The position numbers and the translations under genes were made by a program. The notes below the pieces were generated by a model that was not told the origin of the DNA, ran no database searches, and worked only from the letters and a program-made list of their open reading frames with translations. This document shows positions 23,518-27,707 of a DNA stretch of 27,759 nucleotides, piece by piece (the stretch's first letter is position 1; each line of letters starts with the position of its first letter). The DNA is taken from the NCBI GenBank assembly GCA_035628505.1, contig DASPJR010000027.1:1-27759 (forward strand), read 5' to 3'. The DNA comes from DASPJR01 sp035628505. GTDB lineage: Bacteria > Planctomycetota > SZUA-567 > H5-PLA8.

Positions 23518-24072
23518 ATGAAAACGCCATTTTTAATTGGAGATCGCATCTGCCTGCGGCCGCTGGAGCGCGAGGACGCGCGCGTGCTGGAGTTTTACAT
23601 CAACGATCCGGATGTCACACGCACGCTGCAGGCATACCGCCCGATGAATCTGCAGATCGAGGAAGACTGGATCGCGGATCTCTACAAGAAGGAAAGCGAC
23701 ATCGTGCTCGGTATCGCGATCAAGAGCAGCGACAAGCTGATCGGTGCGACCGGTCTGCATCGACTGGAATTCAAAGACAGGCGCGCGGAGTTCGGAATCA
23801 GCATCGGCGCGAAGGAAGAGTGGGACAAAGGTTACGGCACCGAGGCCACGCGGCTAATCGTCGGCTACGGCTTCGAGACGCTGAACCTCAACAGGATCAG
23901 CTTGCGCGTGTACGAGCACAATCCTCGAGCGCAGCGCGCGTACGAGAAGGCAGGCTTCAAAAAGGAAGGCGTGCTGCGCAAGGAAGTCTACAGGCTCGGC
24001 CGCTATTGGGACACGATCGTGATGGGCATATTGCGCGAGGAATGGGACGCCCTCGCGGCAAGCAAGAAGTGA
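23518..24072 (+). CDS. GNAT acetyltransferase, RimJ/RimL type
   Basis: This 184-residue protein is a complete Acetyltransf_3-type GNAT. It starts MKTPFLIGDRICLRPLEREDA. The acetyl-CoA loop DKGYGTEATRL lies near 102-112, followed by LNRISLRVYEHNPRAQRAYEKAGF and GRYWDTIVMGILREEW. RimJ/RimL relatives acetylate N-terminal amines of ribosomal and other proteins, antibiotics or small molecules; some other GNATs acetylate aminoacyl-tRNA. The substrate here is unknown. GGAGAG lies upstream of the ATG; an earlier in-frame TTG is not credible. It is one of only two ordinary protein genes inside the tRNA array and starts 48 bases after tRNA-Gln(TTG). Confidence 0.9.
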   Translation: MKTPFLIGDRICLRPLEREDARVLEFYINDPDVTRTLQAYRPMNLQIEEDWIADLYKKESDIVLGIAIKSSDKLIGATGLHRLEFKDRRAEFGISIGAKEEWDKGYGTEATRLIVGYGFETLNLNRISLRVYEHNPRAQRAYEKAGFKKEGVLRKEVYRLGRYWDTIVMGILREEWDALAASKK

Positions 24073-24075
24073 GGA

Positions 24076-24108
24076 CGTGGGGCAGCGCGAACGAACGCCT
24101 GCCCCACG
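24076..24108 (+). terminator. Hairpin after the acetyltransferase gene
   Basis: CGTGGGGCAG (24076-24085) and CTGCCCCACG (24099-24108) form a perfect 10-base-pair stem just after the stop codon. There is no T-run, so it may be a processing or stability hairpin rather than a true terminator. Confidence 0.45.
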
Positions 24109-24119
24109 CAGGGCGCGAG

Positions 24120-24190
24120 CGGGCGTTAGTGCCGGTGGCACTGGCGAGTCTTATAAACCCGCTGGCCGGGTTCAACTCCCGGGCGCCCGA
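24120..24190 (+). tRNA. tRNA-Ile (TAT), atypical
   Basis: Acceptor CGGGCGT/GCGCCCG. Anticodon stem CGAGT/ACCCG (one A/C mismatch) has loop CTTATAA, giving TAT. D-arm TGCC-GGT-GGCA has a 3-base loop. T-arm CCGGG-TTCAACT-CCCGG. Discriminator A, no CCA. UAU is a rare bacterial Ile anticodon. Confidence 0.75.
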
Positions 24191-24202
24191 CTGAACTGAT
24201 GA

Positions 24203-24274
24203 GCCGGGATGGCGTAGGGGTCTGCGCGTCCGCCTGAAGAGCGGAAGGTGATCGTTCGACTCGATCTTCCGGCA
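24203..24274 (+). tRNA. tRNA-Phe (GAA)
   Basis: Acceptor GCCGGGA/TTCCGGC. Anticodon stem TCCGC/GCGGA with loop CTGAAGA; T-arm GATCG-TTCGACT-CGATC. Discriminator A, no CCA, followed by TG. Confidence 0.93.
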
Positions 24275-24284
24275 TGTGAACGAC

Positions 24285-24365
24285 GGTTTCTGGTTTGAAG
24301 TTTCTGGTCTCTGGCTAATTGCAGCTTGCACTGAACCAGAAACTAGAAACCAGAAACCTGAAACC
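24285..24365 (+). repeat. Inverted heptamer array (GGTTTCT type), copy 1
   Basis: Units GGTTTCT, GGTTTGA, AGTTTCT, GGTCTCT (24285-24312) face AGAAACC-type units (24338-24365). The loop contains TTGCACTGAACCAGAAAC, shared with the copies at 24915 and 25524. Confidence 0.9.
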
Positions 24366-24373
24366 GAATTTAA

Positions 24374-24446
24374 CGGGGCGTAGCGTAGCGGCTAACGCGC
24401 CTGCGTCGGAAGCAGGAGAACGTCGGTTCGAATCCGGCCGCTCCGA
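24374..24446 (+). tRNA. tRNA-Pro (CGG)
   Basis: Acceptor CGGGGCG/CGCTCCG with the C1-G72 pair typical of bacterial Pro. Anticodon stem CCTGC/GCAGG with loop GTCGGAA; T-arm GTCGG-TTCGAAT-CCGGC. Discriminator A, no CCA, followed by TGG. Confidence 0.93.
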
Positions 24447-24458
24447 TGGGAGAACGAC

Positions 24459-24540
24459 GGCTTCTGGTTTGAGGTTTCTAGTTTCTAGTTAACTGCTGAT
24501 CGCGCGAAACCAGAAACAGGAAACCAGAAACCAGAAACAG
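24459..24540 (+). repeat. Inverted heptamer array (GGTTTCT type), copy 2
   Basis: GGCTTCT, GGTTTGA, GGTTTCT, AGTTTCT (24459-24486) face GAAACCA/GAAACAG units (24506-24540). The loop is shorter and diverged from copies 1, 3 and 4. Confidence 0.9.
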
Positions 24541-24547
24541 AGGTTTG

Positions 24548-24622
24548 CGGGACGTAGCTCAGCTTGTTGAGAGCGCCTGGTTTGGAACCAGGAGGTCGCA
24601 GGTTCAAATCCTGCCGTTCCGA
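24548..24622 (+). tRNA. tRNA-Pro (TGG)
   Basis: Acceptor CGGGACG/CGTTCCG with C1-G72. Anticodon stem CCTGG/CCAGG with loop TTTGGAA; T-arm GCAGG-TTCAAAT-CCTGC. Discriminator A, no CCA. Confidence 0.94.
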
Positions 24623-24670
24623 TTATGCAAAAACGTCAGCAGCAACCGACAGCGGCTGAGGTGAACTGGA

Positions 24671-24745
24671 CGGACGGTGTTGTAGGGGGCTGCAGATCTG
24701 CCTGATAAGCAGAAGGTGGAGGTTGGACTCCTCCCCGTCCGACCA
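24671..24745 (+). tRNA. tRNA-Ile (GAT), abnormal T-loop
   Basis: Acceptor CGGACGG/CCGTCCG. Anticodon stem TCTGC/GCAGA with loop CTGATAA. T-arm GGAGG-TTGGACT-CCTCC carries G at position 56 in place of the near-invariant C. D-stem is weak (TGTA/TGCA). Discriminator A, CCA encoded. Confidence 0.85.
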
Positions 24746-24760
24746 GAAAGGAGCGAAGAC

Positions 24761-24832
24761 GTCTCTGTCAGCTAGTGGCAAGCTACCGCGCTTTCAACGC
24801 GGCAACCGTGGGTTCGATTCCCCGTAGAGACA
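24761..24832 (+). tRNA. tRNA-Glu (TTC)
   Basis: Acceptor GTCTCTG/TAGAGAC. Anticodon stem CCGCG/CGCGG with loop CTTTCAA. T-loop TTCGATT is normal, but the T-stem GTGGG/CCCCG has two mismatches at its outer end. Discriminator A, no CCA. Confidence 0.88.
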
Positions 24833-24833
24833 T

Positions 24834-24907
24834 GTGTCCTGGGTGTGACGATTGCACGCGAGAATGTGAGTCTCGTAGAGCCGGTTTGACTCCGGCAGGA
24901 CACCCCA
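24834..24907 (+). tRNA. tRNA-His (GTG) without encoded G-1
   Basis: Acceptor GTGTCCT/AGGACAC with discriminator C73. Anticodon stem CGAGA/TCTCG with loop ATGTGAG. The base before G1 is T, not the expected G-1. T-loop TTTGACT has T56, and D-loop GACGATT lacks the GG pair. CCA encoded. One base separates it from tRNA-Glu. Confidence 0.8.
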
Positions 24908-24914
24908 AAGGTGT

Positions 24915-25002
24915 GGTTTCTGGTTTCGAGTTTCTGGTTTCTGGTTTCTGGTTAAGGGCCGATTGCACTGAACCAGAAACCAGAAACTAAGAACCAGAAA
25001 CC
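24915..25002 (+). repeat. Inverted heptamer array (GGTTTCT type), copy 3
   Basis: Five GGTTTCT-type heptamers (24915-24949) are followed by GGTTAAGGGCCGATTGCACT and an AGAAACC-type arm to about 25002. The best-preserved copy of the element. Confidence 0.92.
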
Positions 25003-25013
25003 GTAGTCAGGAG

Positions 25014-25088
25014 GGCCGCGTGGCCGAGCACATAGGCACCCGCCTGCAGAGCGGGGCAACGCAGGTGAAAATCCTGCCGCGGCCTCCA
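25014..25088 (+). tRNA. tRNA-Cys (GCA), abnormal elbow
   Basis: Acceptor GGCCGCG/CGCGGCC fully paired. Anticodon stem CCCGC/GCGGG with loop CTGCAGA. Discriminator T fits Cys. T-loop TGAAAAT lacks T55 and C56, and D-loop GAGCACATA lacks GG. CCA encoded. Confidence 0.85.
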
Positions 25089-25169
25089 GATGTTCTGAGG
25101 TGGGCGATCGCGATCTGGATAGCGCTGTTTGTGGTCAGCATTGTAAGTGCGATTTGCGCGATGTTTTGA
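25065..25169 (+). CDS. Possible membrane microprotein overlapping tRNA-Cys
   Basis: A GTG at 25065, inside the tRNA-Cys T-arm, opens 34 codons to TGA at 25167-25169. After VKILPRPPDVLR the peptide is a single hydrophobic segment (WAIAIWIALFVVSIVSAIC) long enough to span a membrane. A later CTG start (25095) would avoid the tRNA. The upstream AGG is weak. Hydrophobic ORFs of this size arise by chance, so this is tentative. Confidence 0.25.
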   Translation: MKILPRPPDVLRWAIAIWIALFVVSIVSAICAMF

Positions 25170-25206
25170 GGAAGCGCCCGATGCGAGCAGAGCTCGCATT
25201 CGGGAG

Positions 25207-25283
25207 GGCTGCGTGGCTGAGCAGCGAAGGCAACCGTTGAAATGTCAACGGGAGAGGTTGGGTGCAATTCCCTTCCGCAGCCT
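25207..25283 (+). tRNA. Degenerate tRNA-like sequence, anticodon unclear
   Basis: Acceptor GGCTGCG/CGCAGCC and D-arm GCTGAGC...GGC resemble the preceding tRNA-Cys. The anticodon arm is CCGTT/AACGG with an 8-base loop GAAATGTC, or a 7-pair stem with a 4-base loop. The T-stem has two T/T mismatches, and T-loop TGCAATT has G55. Discriminator T, no CCA. Possible pseudogene or non-translational tRNA. Confidence 0.5.
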
Positions 25284-25294
25284 CAGCCGAAAAT

Positions 25295-25368
25295 GCTCTC
25301 GAAGGCGAAGCAGTGGAGCCGCCACTCTGTCGAAGTGGATGAAGCCGGTGCGACTCCGGCCGGGAGCG
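25295..25368 (+). tRNA. tRNA-Asp (GTC), abnormal T-loop
   Basis: Acceptor GCTCTCG/CGGGAGC. Anticodon stem CCACT/AGTGG with loop CTGTCGA. T-arm GCCGG-TGCGACT-CCGGC has G55. Positions 8-9 are AA instead of T8. Discriminator G fits Asp. No CCA. Confidence 0.83.
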
Positions 25369-25374
25369 TGAAAC

Positions 25375-25434
25375 GATTGCGGATTGCGAATTTCGGATTG
25401 CGGATTGGCTTTCAATCCCAAATCCGCAATCCGA
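25375..25434 (+). repeat. Inverted heptamer array (GATTGCG type)
   Basis: GATTGCG, GATTGCG, AATTTCG, GATTGCG, GATTGGC (25375-25409) face AATCCCA, AATCCGC, AATCCGA (25414-25434). Confidence 0.9.
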
Positions 25435-25442
25435 AATAAAGA

Positions 25443-25515
25443 AGCGGGTGGCTAGGCCTGGGGGTCTGGCGGGTCTCATAAGCCTGCAATGGCGGTTCGA
25501 TTCCGCTGCCCGCAA
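25443..25515 (+). tRNA. tRNA-Met (CAT), possibly initiator-like
   Basis: Anticodon stem CGGGT/GCCTG with loop CTCATAA; T-arm GGCGG-TTCGATT-CCGCT. Counting from the T-arm, 66-72 is GCCCGCA, which pairs with AGCGGGT and leaves A1/A72 unpaired, as the 1-72 mismatch of initiator tRNA requires. The three G-C pairs of the initiator anticodon stem are only partly kept. Discriminator A, no CCA. An Ile2 (CAU) identity is not excluded. Confidence 0.78.
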
Positions 25516-25523
25516 TGGGAATG

Positions 25524-25597
25524 GGTTTCTAGTTTCTGGTTTCTCGTTTCTGGTTCAGTGCAGTCGCCGTTAACCAGAAACCAGAAACCAGAAACCG
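25524..25597 (+). repeat. Inverted heptamer array (GGTTTCT type), copy 4
   Basis: GGTTTCT, AGTTTCT, GGTTTCT, CGTTTCT (25524-25551), then GGTTCAGTGCAGTCGCCGTT and AGAAACC units to 25597. Its loop is the reverse complement of the loop in copy 3, so this copy is inserted in the opposite orientation. Confidence 0.92.
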
Positions 25598-25704
25598 CAG
25601 TTTAGAGAGGCTGAGCTGCCGGGGCCAGCGGCGCCCGGGACCTTGCGTGAGCAATCGGTCTCGTGTGTTCCGAACATGGCATGTGACGAAGGCGGCGACG
25701 CGAG
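25598..25704 (+). other. Unassigned spacer with structured RNA potential
   Basis: No tRNA fits here. GGGACC (25637-25642) pairs with GGTCTC (25657-25662) around an inner stem TTGC/GCAA capped by a GTGA (GNRA-type) tetraloop. The rest is unassigned. Confidence 0.3.
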
Positions 25705-25781
25705 CGCCATATAGCTCATCTGGATAGAGCATCGGTCGAAAGAACCGACGGTAGTGGGTTCGACTCCCACTATGGCTACCA
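25705..25781 (+). tRNA. Atypical tRNA, loop reads anticodon AAA
   Basis: Acceptor CGCCATA/TATGGCT pairs at 2-7 with C1/T72 mismatched. D-arm GCTCATCTGGATAGAGC is canonical. Anticodon stem TCGGT/ACCGA has loop CGAAAGA, giving G33 and AAA by position. T-arm GTGGG-TTCGACT-CCCAC. Discriminator A, CCA encoded. Specificity cannot be assigned. Confidence 0.6.
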
Positions 25782-25787
25782 CTGGCA

Positions 25788-25839
25788 AGGGTCTGAAAAA
25801 CCCGAGCAGGTTCAAATCCTGCAACCGCCTGTTAAGCGG
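25788..25839 (+). pseudogene. tRNA fragments (Phe-like and Asn-like arms)
   Basis: An anticodon-like arm GGGT-CTGAAAA-ACCC is followed by a perfect T-arm GCAGG-TTCAAAT-CCTGC and then a second anticodon-like arm CCGC-CTGTTAA-GCGG, the loop of tRNA-Asn. No acceptor or D-arm belongs to either. They read as remnants of two tRNA genes. Confidence 0.5.
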
Positions 25840-26109
25840 ATCGAGGCTGAAGGGGGGCGAGAGTTGCGACTGACCGGCTGACGCGAAGTGCTCAGATAGA
25901 TTTCACGCAGCAGCACGAGAGGGCGCTTTGCAGCGCGCGGATTCGCTGAGGAACAAACCGCCGGACGCCCGGCGAACTCGACGGCTGGCCTGTACTGGAG
26001 CCGCACGAGGACGCCGCCGCCGAACGCGGGAGTAGCCGCAGCTCAAGTATCGCTCCGCGCCCGACGTGTGGACAGCACAGCAACTCGCCTCCTGGATGCC
26101 ATTACTGCT
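25840..26109. other. 270-base unassigned region in the tRNA array
   Basis: GC-rich sequence without a credible ORF, ribosome site or cloverleaf. Several local palindromes occur (for example around AGGGCGCTTTGCAGCGCGC). It may be decayed sequence or an unrecognised RNA. Confidence 0.3.
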
Positions 26110-26144
26110 GTGACGGGTGACGAGTGGCGGGTGACGGGTGGCAA
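26110..26144 (+). repeat. Heptamer array (GTGACGG type), second copy
   Basis: GTGACGG, GTGACGA, GTGGCGG, GTGACGG, GTGGCAA in exact 7-base steps, the same word family as at 22713-22740. Confidence 0.85.
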
Positions 26145-26154
26145 TCGCGGAAGA

Positions 26155-26300
26155 GTTTCCCTCTCCCCTCCGGGGAGAGGGCGGACATGAGCGGAGCGAA
26201 TGCCGGGTGAGGGGTTCGCGTTTGCTGCAAGAGACGGTTACCCCTCACCCCGGACTCGCTGCGCTCGCTCGGCCCTCTCCCCGGAGGGGAGAGGGATCGC
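26155..26300. repeat. REPIN-like inverted pair of REP sequences
   Basis: A left arm from about 26158 (CCCTCTCCCCTCCGGGGAG through GCCGGGTGAGGGGT) and a right arm to about 26296 (ACCCCTCACCCCGGACTCG through CCCCGGAGGGGAGAGGG) are reverse complements. Each is about 58 bases, around a 25-base loop. A single arm recurs at 4695-4758. The layout is that of non-autonomous REP doublets spread by REP-associated transposases. Confidence 0.8.
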
Positions 26301-26344
26301 CGGGTGCACGCAAGTTTGGTAACGAAGCAGGAGGGGAGGAAACG

Positions 26345-27454
26345 ATGATGGCTATGCGCAAGTTCAAGATCGGCACGCACGAACGCGGCCTGCTGTTCGA
26401 AGAAAACGAGTTCAAGGTGATGCTCGACCCGGGCCGCCACTGGTTCTTCGATCCGCTGTGGAAGCTTCGCGTGGACAAGGTCTCTGTCCGCGAGGCGCAG
26501 CTTCGCCACAAGGACCTGGACGTCATCGTGAAGTCCGGCGCGCTGAAGGACGTGGCGAAGGTCGTCGACCTGAAGGATCACGAACGCGCGGTGGTGTGGG
26601 TTGACGGCCGCGTGGAAACGGTTCTGAAGCAGGGCCTGTACGCCTTCTGGACGGTCTTCCACGACGTCCGCGTGGAAGTCTTCGACGCGCGCGAAGTCCG
26701 CTTCGAGCACGCCGAGCTTCCGGCGATCCTGCAGGCGCGCGACGCCGGCACGCCGCTTGACGTCTACACGGTTGAGGTCGGCTACACGGGCCTCTTCTTC
26801 AAGGACGGCGAGTTCAAGTCGGCGCTGAAGCCGGGCACGCATGCGTTCTGGAAGGGCGTCAACCGCGTGCGCATCCACAACGTGGATCTGCGCGAGCAGG
26901 TCTGCGACGTGGCGGGCCAGGAAATCGTGACGGCCGACAAGGTCACGCTGCGCCTGAACGCCGTCGTGACGTACCGCGTAGCGGACGCGCTGAAGGCGGT
27001 GACGACGGTGGATGACTACAAGCAGGCGCTGTACCGCGAGGCGCAGCTTGCTCTGCGCGCGGTGGTCGGTACCCGCGAGCTCGACACGCTGCTGAGCGAG
27101 AAGGACAGTGTGGCGAAGGAGCTGGAAGGCCTGCTGAAGAACCGCGCGACGGCGTTCGGCGTGGAAGTGAACACGCTGGGCATCAAGGACATCATCCTGC
27201 CGGGCGAGATGAAGGACTTGATGAACAAGGTGACGGAAGCGAAGAAGGCTGCTGAAGCCACGCTCATCACGCGCCGCGAAGAAACGGCCGCGATGCGCAT
27301 GCAGGCCAACACGGCCAAGATCCTCGAGAACAACCCGACGCTCATGCGCCTGCGTGAGCTCGAAGTGCTCGAGAAGATCTCGGAAAAGTCGAACCTGAAG
27401 GTTGTGCTCGGCGACCAGAAGGGTCTCGTCGACCGTGTGGTGAAGGTGCTGTAA
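26345..27454 (+). CDS. Slipin/stomatin-like SPFH protein
   Basis: 369 residues. The SPFH core lies in the second half: VTADKVTLRLNAVVTYRVADALKAV, YKQALYREAQLALRAVVGTRELDTLL, then VEVNTLGIKDIILPGEMKDLM, the classic slipin signature. A helical tail with AKKAAEATLITRREETAAMR follows. Before the core, a module of the type G-x-V-x-x-x-L-x-x-G-x-H/Y-x-F-W occurs three times, at 13-35, 80-102 and 147-169, exactly 67 residues apart. There is no clear N-terminal membrane helix. Slipins scaffold membrane microdomains. An open frame extends upstream to 26138 but runs through the REPIN element; GGAGGGGAGG just before 26345 fixes the start there. The gene lies within the tRNA array. Confidence 0.9.
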   Translation: MMAMRKFKIGTHERGLLFEENEFKVMLDPGRHWFFDPLWKLRVDKVSVREAQLRHKDLDVIVKSGALKDVAKVVDLKDHERAVVWVDGRVETVLKQGLYAFWTVFHDVRVEVFDAREVRFEHAELPAILQARDAGTPLDVYTVEVGYTGLFFKDGEFKSALKPGTHAFWKGVNRVRIHNVDLREQVCDVAGQEIVTADKVTLRLNAVVTYRVADALKAVTTVDDYKQALYREAQLALRAVVGTRELDTLLSEKDSVAKELEGLLKNRATAFGVEVNTLGIKDIILPGEMKDLMNKVTEAKKAAEATLITRREETAAMRMQANTAKILENNPTLMRLRELEVLEKISEKSNLKVVLGDQKGLVDRVVKVL

Positions 27455-27489
27455 AGCGCCGGGTTCGCCCGGTGCCAGGAAGACAAGCT

Positions 27490-27553
27490 GCTGCTGGTTG
27501 CCGGAGCTATGAGCTCTCGCGAGGGCGCGACGGATCGCCCGGCAACCAGCAGC
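27490..27553 (+). repeat. 15-base perfect inverted repeat before tRNA-Leu
   Basis: GCTGCTGGTTGCCGG (27490-27504) and CCGGCAACCAGCAGC (27539-27553) are perfectly complementary across 34 bases. There is no T-run. It may end or protect the slipin mRNA, or guide processing of the following tRNA. Confidence 0.75.
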
Positions 27554-27561
27554 GCTCCGAA

Positions 27562-27647
27562 GCTCTCGTGGCGGAATTTTTGGAAGACGCGGCCGGCTCA
27601 AACCCGGCAGGCCCTGGGCCGTGGAGGTTCGAATCCTCTCGAGAGCA
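27562..27647 (+). tRNA. tRNA-Leu (CAA)
   Basis: Type II tRNA. Acceptor GCTCTCG/CGAGAGC; anticodon stem GCCGG/CCGGC with loop CTCAAAC. Long variable arm with GGCCC/GGGCC; T-arm GGAGG-TTCGAAT-CCTCT. Discriminator A fits Leu. No CCA, followed by TGG. Confidence 0.93.
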
Positions 27648-27654
27648 TGGTGTT

Positions 27655-27682
27655 GGCTCTTGGCTCTTGGCTCTTGGCTCTT
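27655..27682 (+). repeat. Perfect heptamer array (GGCTCTT x4)
   Basis: Four identical 7-base units between the two tRNA-Leu genes. It is the same word as the inverted array between the two tRNA-Lys genes. Confidence 0.92.
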
Positions 27683-27707
27683 GGAGAACGACGAGATTAA
27701 TGGGCAG

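Noticed and set aside
22713..25597. CRISPR array
   Set aside because: Units are 7 bases and tandem, without unique spacers of constant length, and no cas genes are present.
25598..25704. Additional tRNA between tRNA-Met and the AAA unit
   Set aside because: GTTCCGAAC resembles a T-loop, but no acceptor, D- or anticodon arm fits around it.
26138..26344. N-terminal extension of the slipin
   Set aside because: Encoded by the REPIN palindrome. The strong GGAGG before 26345 and the family start point argue against it.
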